From contig CAYORX010000048.1 of the NCBI GenBank assembly GCA_964406505.1, positions 1-5,668 of the forward strand: a stretch of DNA of 5,668 bases, read 5' to 3'. The stretch's first letter is position 1. Each line of letters opens with the position of its first letter. Under the pieces are notes generated by a model. That model worked only from the letters and a program-made list of their open reading frames with translations. It had not been told where the DNA came from and did no database searches. Origin of the DNA: DTU015 sp964406505 (GTDB lineage Bacteria > Bacillota > Sulfobacillia > Fermentithermobacillales > Fermentithermobacillaceae). Made by a program: the position numbers and the translations under genes. This document shows positions 1-5,478 of the stretch, in pieces.

Positions 1-200
1 AGTCGTACTCACGAACAGGTCCGTCGTTAAGGTCGATAGAAAGAATTCCCCTCACCACAGTCATATACACGTTGGAATTTGAAAGATGGATGGGAACCCT
101 TCATCTTTCGGGAAAACCATATGCAGGTAATGAACGTTTTCATCGAAAATGACCTCTTCAACAGCCTTGACATCGCCCGTACTGAATCTAATTACTTCAT
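1..200 (-). pseudogene. cupin-like small protein, frame-broken and cut by window edge
   Basis: No single open frame covers this stretch, but two frames read on the minus strand join into a cupin-like N-terminus. From 195 to 91 one frame gives VIRFSTGDVKAVEEV, then FDENVHYLHMVF and ending KDEGFP. From 88 to the window edge another frame gives SNSNVYMTVVRG, then ILSIDLNDG. The 'HYLHMV..EG.P.H.SNSNVYMTVVRG' pattern resembles small single-domain cupins, a fold with a His-containing metal site; substrate is unknown. Two single-base losses (or +2 gains) are needed: one at about 89-91, and one at about 195, directly after an ATG AAG at 200-195, which would restore a natural start. No good ribosome binding site is seen. 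The 3' part lies outside the window. The cupin call rests on remembered motif style only. Confidence 0.5.
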
Positions 201-1152
201 CAGAATATGGAAATGAGAAATAGGGATATTGTGATCGTGTTCACCGGCCAAAAGTAAAATATCACATTTAATTTTGTCCATAATACCTTTCAGGGTATGC
301 CCCTTAAGGTGAGCGTAGAAATCGTAAGGCGTCTTTGCCCCGATAATGTACTGCCCGTAGGATAAAGCCCGGTCGACAAAGAACCTTTTTTTCGCAATTA
401 TCTCCATGATTACGTTCATAAGCCTCTCGGCTTTTACGTGGAAAAGGAATCTCATCAAACCTTTTAAGGGTCGAGGGAATTGACTTACCATACAATCAAA
501 ACCATCATACAAAATATTGTAGGCTGCTGCACGTAAAGCCAAATAGCCGGCCCAAGAAATACCCACCATAAAGACCTCAGTCAAACCGAAGTAATCTAGA
601 ACCGCCACGGTCGGTTTTTCCCAATGGGGTTCAAAAGTAAGACCTTTTTTAGGTTTTGGCCTTGGCCCGGTCCTTCAAACAATTAAATATCGTAGCTCCT
701 ACCTGCCCACTCTCTAACTGCCAAATAAAATTCTTCAATAAAAGAATCGTAGTCGCCGAAAACGATCAAATTGCCCACCGGCTTCTGGACCTTGAACATA
801 AAAACTTTCATGGATGCATTTTCATAGGGCACATATTCAACCGTAAGATCCCTATCTTCTTTTATAACGCGGTTGAAGTTTTCCATAGACTTTTCATACA
901 TAGCAGCTTTTTGAGGGCCATCTTTTAGAAAAAACTCTACCAAGCGATAGTAATGCGCGCGTGAAGAAATCGCTCTTCATCGGTCGCCTTTTCGCCCAGG
1001 TTTCTCCAACCTTCAAACCAAGTAGCAAAATCAGTTATCGCTTTAGCAGTTTCTTTCACTTCAGCCTTGTTTCAAGTTTCAGACCCGTAAGTCAAAATGC
1101 GGTTGATTTGAAAGTCACATTGTTTCACTGGATGGAGCTTTATGTATGACAC
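192..1152 (-). pseudogene. alpha/beta hydrolase, degraded (two stops, two frameshifts, C-terminus lost)
   Basis: Reading from a GTG at 1152 gives INRILTYGSET, a TGA stop at 1074-1072, then KAITDFATWFEGW and TDEERFLHA. A frame change in the GC repeat at 955-961 leads to HYYRLVEFFLKDG and on to YDSFIEEFYLAV. A TAA at 685-683 interrupts YDI*LFEGPGQG. A missing base in the A6 run at 645-650 moves to the frame of AVLDYFGL, the nucleophile elbow GISWAGYLALRAAA, and LLLAGEHDH. FEGPGQG, a GxSxG-like elbow and GE.DH (acid residue) in this order are typical of bacterial alpha/beta hydrolases with an N-terminal helical cap. The elbow has Ala where Gly is usual. AAAYNILYDGFD looks about ten residues short. 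The frame ends at 192, so the C-terminal part with the catalytic His is absent. The reconstruction is about 318 codons. It cannot make a working enzyme as read. Confidence 0.8.
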
Positions 1153-1160
1153 CTTCTCAT

Positions 1161-1165
1161 CTCCT
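1161..1165 (-). promoter_or_regulatory. ribosome binding site of the hydrolase pseudogene
   Basis: AGGAG on the minus strand, 8 nt before the GTG at 1152-1150. It fixes the original start of the degraded hydrolase, which is otherwise hidden by stops and frame changes. Confidence 0.5.
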
Positions 1166-1251
1166 GCCCCGTAAAAGCATCGCTAGTTGGGTAGTTCGGA
1201 CGACAAATGATTGACCGGATCCATAAGATAGATAGTAGCCCAGCGGTACCT

Positions 1252-1280
1252 ATTTTACCTCGCCTTTGTTGCCCTCAAAA
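1252..1280 (-). promoter_or_regulatory. weak candidate promoter for the hydrolase pseudogene
   Basis: The minus strand has TAAAAT at 1257-1252 (5 of 6 matches to the -10 consensus), with TTTTGA 17 bp upstream at 1280-1275, a poor -35. It lies about 100 bp before the GTG start. The rest of 1153-1334 shows no gene and no convincing terminator. Confidence 0.2.
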
Positions 1281-1334
1281 TTGGATAAGGACAAGACAGT
1301 CGAAAGTTTGAAAACCGTGAAAGCGCTAATCACT

Positions 1335-1760
1335 CTATTTTGGTTCGTAAATCAAAATCCCATATTCATGGGCCGCTTGTATCAAACCTTTATCCTGGGT
1401 CGCTAAAGGTAAAGCCATTTTTTGCAAGGAGCAAATAACACGCGTCATAGGCCGAAAGAGAACGGACCCGCCCCACTTCAGCAATTTCCTCCAGTCCCCT
1501 ACGGATGCCATGTCCTTGAGTACAATGGGCAACTCCCCCAACAACCCCATGAAATGGCGGCTTTCATCTTGAGATATGCGGCCCCGTCGCTCACAGACCA
1601 GTAAAACGTTAGCAACTTCTAGCGACCAAAGACCGGGGACTACTGCCGAATTCTCCAATAGAGCGTCAAGAATGCGCTCCGAGTAATCACTTACTTCATC
1701 TTCGAAACACCAAGACATAGTTACTGAAGTGTCGAAAACAAACAAGGCTTGGTTTACCAT
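1335..1760 (-). CDS. VapC-like PIN-domain toxin, internally frame-scrambled
   Basis: This 141-residue frame is read from an ATG overlapping the antitoxin stop (ATGGTAA). The family are Mg-dependent RNases that cleave tRNA, rRNA or mRNA when free of antitoxin. The N-terminal half is normal: FVFDTS with Asp10 and SLEVANVLL with Glu48. The C-terminus is also normal: LPLATQDKGL with Asp123. Residues 89-116 do not fit the family. The next frame over 1499-1411 instead encodes LEEIAEVGRV and SAYDACYLLLAKNG, the expected helix and third acidic site. One missing base in the G4 run at 1496-1499 and one extra base at the T3 run 1411-1413 explain this exactly and cancel each other, so the ORF stays open. 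The Asp codon now out of frame is at 1446-1444. As read, the product should lack nuclease activity. If the two indels are sequencing errors, the gene is an ordinary active toxin. Confidence 0.85.
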   Translation of the reverse strand: MVNQALFVFDTSVTMSWCFEDEVSDYSERILDALLENSAVVPGLWSLEVANVLLVCERRGRISQDESRHFMGLLGELPIVLKDMASVGDWRKLLKWGGSVLFRPMTRVICSLQKMALPLATQDKGLIQAAHEYGILIYEPK

Positions 1761-1993
1761 TTGCGTCCCTCACTAATAAAATCTCGAATGTTACCGCCTA
1801 AATACCTCCCCCGCCGATTTTTGCGAAAAGTGTCTGCTACCACTTGAATACGTTCAGGATCAGGTCCGAGTACAGGTGAAAGAATAGCAATGGGTTTGTT
1901 GTGCCGCGTGATAACGAACCGGTGCCCCTTTTCCACATCCGCCAACAGCTCAGCAAATCTTGTTCTCGCTTCGTAAACACCAATTTTCTCCAT
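1754..1993 (-). CDS. Phd/YefM-family antitoxin
   Basis: A complete 79-residue antitoxin. The N-terminal domain has the family pattern: IGVYEARTRFAELLADVEKG, then ITRHNKPIAILSP. This domain forms a dimer that binds operator DNA. The C-terminal tail, ending NIRDFISEGRKW, would wrap round the PIN toxin and block its active site. The ATG at 1993 is preceded by AAGGGG with a short spacer. Its stop lies inside the first codons of the toxin (7-bp overlap), the usual sign of translational coupling, so the antitoxin is made first. Two GACTAGTC palindromes lie 22-40 bp before the start and are the likely autorepression site. No damage is visible, in contrast with the toxin. Pairing of a Phd/YefM-type antitoxin with a VapC-type toxin is common. 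Calling it VapB would be loose, since VapB proteins may use other DNA-binding folds. Confidence 0.88.
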   Translation of the reverse strand: MEKIGVYEARTRFAELLADVEKGHRFVITRHNKPIAILSPVLGPDPERIQVVADTFRKNRRGRYLGGNIRDFISEGRKW

Positions 1994-2014
1994 GTTGCCC
2001 CTTTCTCTCGTTCG

Positions 2015-2033
2015 GACTAGTCTACGACTAGTC
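2015..2033. promoter_or_regulatory. candidate toxin-antitoxin operator: two GACTAGTC palindromes
   Basis: GACTAGTC occurs at 2015-2022 and again at 2026-2033. Each copy is a perfect 8-bp palindrome and the centres are 11 bp apart, about one DNA turn, so two dimers could bind on the same face. It lies just upstream of the antitoxin start, where Phd/YefM proteins are known to bind paired palindromes. Binding by this antitoxin is an inference. Confidence 0.65.
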
Positions 2034-2058
2034 TGTGTTCTCCACAGCTAGGCGTCAA
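2029..2058 (-). promoter_or_regulatory. candidate promoter of the toxin-antitoxin operon
   Basis: TTGACG at 2058-2053 is a good -35 match (5 of 6). The region 17-18 bp downstream (CAGACT or AGACTA at about 2035-2029) is a poor -10 but overlaps the first palindrome, so repressor binding would block RNA polymerase. The -35 supports this more than the -10 does. Confidence 0.35.
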
Positions 2059-2166
2059 TACAAAATGATAGGCAATCCTTGAAGATCACTTGTTTTTTAC
2101 CCATAAAGTCTTTCACGCCTTCCCAAAAAACTCATGCCGCCCGGACATCCGCCTGTCGAAAAGTAT

Positions 2167-2198
2167 AAAGTCTGTCTGTATCAAGACAGACAGACTTT
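2167..2198 (-). terminator. probable rho-independent terminator of the serpin gene
   Basis: A perfect 13-bp stem, AAAGTCTGTCTGT at 2167-2179 and its complement at 2186-2198, closes a 6-nt loop. It begins 32 bp after the serpin stop. On the minus strand it is followed by a mixed U-rich tail (UUUAUACUUUU), weaker than a clean U run but acceptable. The stem contains tandem TCTG units. Confidence 0.65.
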
Positions 2199-2229
2199 CA
2201 TGGGAGAATCGCCTCATGCACCGCATACT

Positions 2230-3480
2230 TTACGGTCCTACATCGTTTAAAACACCCATGAAAATAGGCAAGCCAAATTCACCATCCACTATCATGAAGA
2301 AAAACGGTCGGTCTAGATTGACCACCTTATGCTTAACAGGCATGGAAGTCACCCTGAACATCTCAACAGCTGTGACAGCACCTGCCTCGGTCCCTTTTTC
2401 GTCCACCCGAATCTTCGTTTTGTGGATCACTCGATTTATAAAGATGTTCGCATCGGTATACCGACCTAAGGAAGTGAAATCCGCCAGTTTAGCGTCAAAA
2501 GCATCCACCATGCCCAACCCCTCCAGTACTTCCGAAAGCTCATGATCGTATTCAAACTCAAATTTAGGCATGGATGCGTGTACCTCATCATCGGTTTGCT
2601 CTTTCAAGGTACCCACAAGGGTCTCCCCATCCAAGGCCCCCAAAAGTTCACCCATTTCAACTCCCTCATCAGGCAAAAGGGCGGTGAAATAGTACTTGCT
2701 GTCGGCATAGGGCTTTGAAAATCCCACACCGCCCGGAAGCTCAATGTAGCTGTATTCGGTGCTGTGCATGAAATCCACGTCGCGCTTAGCGCCGCTTGCA
2801 GCGGTAAACTTGCCTTCGCGAACAGCAATATCTTCGTAGATATCCTCCCACTGGGCATCAAAAGCAAGCGCATTAACCAGATACATCACGGCGTCCTTCG
2901 GTATACTTTTATCCAGTAATTTATCAATCAAACCATTTGTCTTTTCATTAACCCACGCGTTGATATCGTTCCTTGTGCTGTCGTCAAAAAGAGCCTTATA
3001 GACGTCCGAATCGTAATAGTCCTTGTTTGTTTGCAAAAAATTCTTTTCTACCGTTAGGTTCTCATCGTCTTTAAACCATATAGAGTTAGCAAGACTCATC
3101 TTGTATTTATCTCCAGTAGGGAGATAAGACCTGTAAGCGTAAAGATATTCGTTCAGATCGCCTGTGCTTGTGCCGAAAACCTGTTCCATTTGGGCTAAAG
3201 TTTCCTTTTCCGCACCGTTTGCAGTCATGGCTAGAGCGGTAATAATGGAAAGGGGCGATATGAGGACGTTTTCGTCCTTGTAAATTTCCTTAAAGATATC
3301 CAACGAAAAATCAACGATTTTTTCGGCTTCGCCACCTTCTCCTTCTACCTTATCGAGTTTTACGGGCACTATTGGGTTTCCGGTAATACTTGTCATCAAA
3401 TTTGCGCTGCCTACATAAGGGGCAGGGCCGCAAGATGTTAGCGTCGAAAACATCGTTAGAAGTAAAATAAACTTTCTCAA
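2230..3480 (-). CDS. serpin-family serine protease inhibitor, lipoprotein
   Basis: A complete serpin of 416 residues from the TTG at 3480. The SD AGGAGG at 3494-3489 is 8 nt from this TTG but overlaps the in-frame GTG at 3489, so the GTG is unlikely. A signal peptide (RKFILLLTMF) ends in the lipobox LTSC with Cys17, so the protein should be lipid-anchored outside the membrane. Serpin landmarks follow: ENVLISPLSI (shutter, about 71-80), SMPKFEFEY (about 303-311), the hinge GTEAGAVTAVEMFRV (363-377) with small residues suited to loop insertion, and DRPFFFMIV near the end. The hinge suggests an inhibitory serpin, which traps a protease in a covalent complex. The scissile bond is probably after Arg376 or Val377, pointing to a trypsin- or elastase-like target, but the loop is about four residues longer than in antitrypsin. 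The target could be foreign or its own exported protease. No frame damage. It is apparently transcribed alone and ends at a hairpin. Confidence 0.95.
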   Translation of the reverse strand: MRKFILLLTMFSTLTSCGPAPYVGSANLMTSITGNPIVPVKLDKVEGEGGEAEKIVDFSLDIFKEIYKDENVLISPLSIITALAMTANGAEKETLAQMEQVFGTSTGDLNEYLYAYRSYLPTGDKYKMSLANSIWFKDDENLTVEKNFLQTNKDYYDSDVYKALFDDSTRNDINAWVNEKTNGLIDKLLDKSIPKDAVMYLVNALAFDAQWEDIYEDIAVREGKFTAASGAKRDVDFMHSTEYSYIELPGGVGFSKPYADSKYYFTALLPDEGVEMGELLGALDGETLVGTLKEQTDDEVHASMPKFEFEYDHELSEVLEGLGMVDAFDAKLADFTSLGRYTDANIFINRVIHKTKIRVDEKGTEAGAVTAVEMFRVTSMPVKHKVVNLDRPFFFMIVDGEFGLPIFMGVLNDVGP

Positions 3481-3488
3481 ATCAAGCA

Positions 3489-3494
3489 CCTCCT
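3489..3494 (-). promoter_or_regulatory. ribosome binding site that sets the serpin start
   Basis: AGGAGG on the minus strand. The spacer to the TTG at 3480-3478 is 8 nt. The upstream GTG shares a base with the SD and cannot be served by it. Confidence 0.75.
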
Positions 3495-3728
3495 AACTGT
3501 TAGAACAAAACTCCTGGTCAAAGGTTCCAGGTTAAATCAAGGAAACCCTGTGCAGCATTTTGATTATCCTAGGTTGAAAGAGTCCTTCGTTTCACTATGG
3601 TTCGGTGTACGTGAAAGGTGATGGTGCCTACAGCAGTTCCAAAATGGTTATGTCCAAAGAGTAGTAGTCAGTAGTCCGATTTTCTGTAGATATTGGATGG
3701 TTTCGTAAATCTCTACCACATTGGGGAG

Positions 3729-3860
3729 CTAAGGTCTTTTTCTACCGTGTTTGTAGAATTCTTTTATGACCTGATCTGCGACAGCTTTCCCAAACCATCC
3801 TTCCCCCACACTCGCGTCAATTCTTGGATACAGCTTCAAAAGCTCATTACGTGCAGCAGC
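3729..3860 (-). pseudogene. C-terminal fragment of an unrecognised protein beside the IS
   Basis: An open frame crosses the left end of the insertion sequence. The part beyond the IS reads ARNELLKLYPRIDASV, then GWFGKAVADQVIKEFYKHG, and stops with TAG at 3731-3729. The composition and helical pattern look like real protein, but I do not recognise the family. After the TAG the same frame continues for 26 codons (NVVEIYETIQYLQKIGLL) to a TAA at 3650-3648, so the original gene may have been longer. No matching N-terminal half is visible on the other side of the IS (from 5217), so either the IS arrived with a deletion or the boundary is not a simple insertion. The upstream part of this frame, inside 3861-4022, is antisense-frame noise within the transposase gene. 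3495-3647 shows nothing else convincing. Confidence 0.4.
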
Positions 3861-3906
3861 GGATAAGGTAGTGTCAAGGATCTTTCGCACATTTGATCTC
3901 GCTTGG
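3861..3906. repeat. left terminal inverted repeat of the IS
   Basis: The core TTTCGCACATTTGA (3883-3896) is followed directly by TCTCGCTTGG (3897-3906). Both blocks have exact complements at the other end of the IS, where they are separated by 22 bp. Confidence 0.6.
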
Positions 3907-3916
3907 TAGCCGGGGG

Positions 3917-5107
3917 TCAGCCGGCCACTGGCGATGAATCCTCCATGTTTTCTAGGTGCTTCATGTTCATGTATTTCTTCTGGCCCCACATAGGGGTTTC
4001 CATGTACCTGAGTCCGGCGCAAACCAGCATCAGGGCTGAGTGTCCGTCAGGGAATGGCCCTACTACCCGCGTTCTCCTTCTAATCTCCCTGTTCAGACGC
4101 TCGATGGCATTGCTACTCTTGATTTTCCTCCAATGCTCTCTGGAAAACATCATGTGGGTAAGGGTTTCACCAACCGAATCCCGCACCTTCTTTGCCGCCT
4201 CGAGCAAGTTCATCTCATTAAGCCTTTGAATTACTACCTCGGCTTTCTCTTCTGCTGCTTTGCGGTCTTCCTGGGCGTGAACGGCTTTGAGCAAGACTGC
4301 AACAAGTTTCACTTTACCCCTCGGCACCACCGTAAACACATTTCTGTAAAAATGAACAGTGCAACGCCGATACTTGGCCTCAGAAAACACTGTGTTCACA
4401 GCCGCCAAAAGATCAAAGTTCTTGTCCCCCGTGAACAGTTTAGTCCCTTCTAGCCCCCTTTCTTTAAGATGCCTCAAGAAATCCAGCCAGCTTGCGCTAT
4501 CTTCCTTCATCGCTTCGCAAGCACCTATGACCTCACGTTCCCCATCTTCATTGACGGCCATCGCCATCAGGATTGCCACGTTCTCATAAAAGCCGCCCCA
4601 GTTCCTCTTGAGGTAAATACCATCTAGATAGACATAGGGATAACTCACCTGAAGCGTCCTTTGGCGCCATTGTTCTATGTGTACGTAAACCTTCCGGCTT
4701 AACCTGCTTACTGTGCCTACGCTGACCTTCTTTGTGCCCCATAGCGCTTCGGTAATGTCCTCAACCCTTCGCACCGACACCCCTGCCGGATACACTTCCA
4801 CTAGGACTTCCTCTACGCTTGTTTCACGCCTTTTGTAACGCTCGATGATGGCTGTCTCAAAGGGCAGGTGTCTAAGCCTCGGAACCTTCAACGTAACCTC
4901 TCCGGCTTTTATCGTAAGACCTCTAGTGTAATATCCTGCCCGAGTGTCCCGTTTTTCTTCAGTACGTTAGTACCGTGTCGCATTGGTAAGCCGGTCAGCT
5001 TCTTCATCAAGCAGAGTGTTCTGGGTCTGCGCCACGCTTTGACGCACAAGCTCGCCAAGTTCCCCTTTCATGGCGATCCCGTTAAACTGTATAATCTTCT
5101 CAGACAT
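3917..5107 (-). pseudogene. IS256-family (mutator-type) transposase with a nonsense codon
   Basis: The full frame is 396 codons from an ATG at 5107, preceded by AGGAGG (5123-5118). It starts MSEKIIQFNGIAMKG and continues LLDEEADRLTN. Codon 47 is TAA (4969-4967), where family members usually have Glu in 'RYE'. After it the frame runs on with DTRAGYYTRGLTIKAGEVTL and is open to 3917. The DDE catalytic residues are present: Asp162 in VYLDGIYLK, Asp228 in FTGDKNFD, and Glu336 in SNAIERLNREIRRRTRVVG. The family motif RRCTVHFYRN, with Cys250 and His252, is also intact. The length matches the family norm. A shorter product could start at the TTG at 4891, but it would lack the N-terminal DNA-binding part. 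One G-to-T change (GAA or GAG to TAA or TAG) is the simplest cause. The enzyme would catalyse cut-and-copy movement of the element; as read it is inactive. Confidence 0.88.
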
Positions 5108-5117
5108 GGCTTCGTCT

Positions 5118-5123
5118 CCTCCT
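5118..5123 (-). promoter_or_regulatory. ribosome binding site of the transposase
   Basis: AGGAGG on the minus strand, 10 nt before the ATG at 5107. It supports that ATG, and not the TTG at 4891, as the original start. Confidence 0.65.
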
Positions 5124-5153
5124 GGTTTTTGTTTGTGTGACCAGACAATTTTA

Positions 5154-5216
5154 CCAAGCGAGACGGGGCATGTCTTTTCCCTTGTTCAAATGTGCGAAAC
5201 TTATGTTACGTTATCG
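5154..5216. repeat. right terminal inverted repeat of the IS
   Basis: CCAAGCGAGA (5154-5163) and TCAAATGTGCGAAA (5186-5199) are the complements of the two left-end blocks, but here 22 bp (5164-5185) lie between them. The outer tip is 5207-5216. Confidence 0.55.
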
Positions 5217-5235
5217 CCTGACGCGAGACCCCCAA

Positions 5236-5455
5236 CTAGATAGCAAGTCCCTCTTGAATCAAATCTAACAGTTTTCGATGATGGATAATCTTATCCGCCA
5301 ATATCACTTCCACTTCTCCCTCACCACAAAACATTCGGACTGACATCAATATGCTCAGACCGGCGGTTGGCATGCAACAAGATGGGGCTGGCAATGTGTC
5401 AACCTAAGCTCGCAATCTCTATGGTCTTACCTCTAAATCGAAAACATGGTCCCAT
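5236..5455 (-). pseudogene. small unrecognised protein, broken by a stop and a frameshift
   Basis: From ATG 5455 the frame reads MGPCFRFRGKTIEIASLG, a TGA at 5401-5399, then HIASPILLHANRRSEHIDV and SPNVLW. After one extra base at about 5323, the next frame reads EGEVEVILADKIIHH and RKLLDLIQEGLAI, ending at TAG 5238-5236. With that base removed the gene is exactly 73 codons including the stop. The two frames give a consistent, protein-like sequence with mixed strand and helix character, and CGA (Arg) to TGA is the simplest source of the stop. I do not recognise the family and no function can be given. No clear ribosome binding site precedes the ATG. The stop lies 20 bp from the IS right end. 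An alternative reading treats 5398-5236 as a stand-alone short ORF, which I find less likely. Confidence 0.45.
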
Positions 5456-5478
5456 CTGTTAAATCTATTGGCAACTAA

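Larger units (their letters stand above)
3861..5216 (-). mobile_element. IS256-family insertion sequence, inactivated
   Basis: About 1.36 kb, the usual size for this family, with one transposase gene filling most of it. The ends are marked by an inverted repeat whose core is 14 bp perfect: TTTCGCACATTTGA at 3883-3896 and its complement at 5186-5199. The outer tips GGATAAGGTA (3861-3870) and the complement of TACGTTATCG (5207-5216) match at 8 of 10 positions. The right tip is 5 bp shorter between tip and core. The 8-9 bp flanks (for example 3852-3860 and 5217-5225) do not match, so no target-site duplication is seen. This fits old age, wrong tip placement or a later rearrangement. The exact boundaries are uncertain by several bases. 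Confidence 0.7.

Noticed and set aside
645..650. Programmed frameshift at the A6G slippery run in the hydrolase
   Set aside because: Two in-frame stops and another frame change elsewhere in the same gene mean slippage here could not restore a product.
2090..2545. Long open frame on the plus strand opposite the serpin 3' end and terminator
   Set aside because: It runs through the terminator hairpin and antisense to a clear serpin, with Ser/Pro-rich low-information sequence and no ribosome binding site.
3513..3531. Inverted repeat CCTGG/CCAGG upstream of the serpin as an operator
   Set aside because: The arms are only 5 bp, and no convincing -10/-35 pair lies next to it.
3663..3678. Tandem AGTAGTC repeat as a CRISPR or regulatory array
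   Set aside because: Only two copies of 7 bp with no spacers; a chance repeat is likely.
3903..4589. Several plus-strand open frames opposite the transposase
   Set aside because: They are antisense shadows of a recognised IS256 transposase and have no protein-like motifs.
1072..4969. Alternative genetic code
   Set aside because: Both TAA and TGA interrupt genes, while the serpin, antitoxin and most of the transposase read normally with standard stops.
3852..5225. Target-site duplication flanking the IS
   Set aside because: The 8-9 bp flanks next to the proposed tips do not match, and moving the tips by a few bases did not give a match.
5399..5401. TGA read as selenocysteine in the small broken gene
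   Set aside because: No hairpin of the expected kind is seen just downstream, and the same gene also needs a frameshift.
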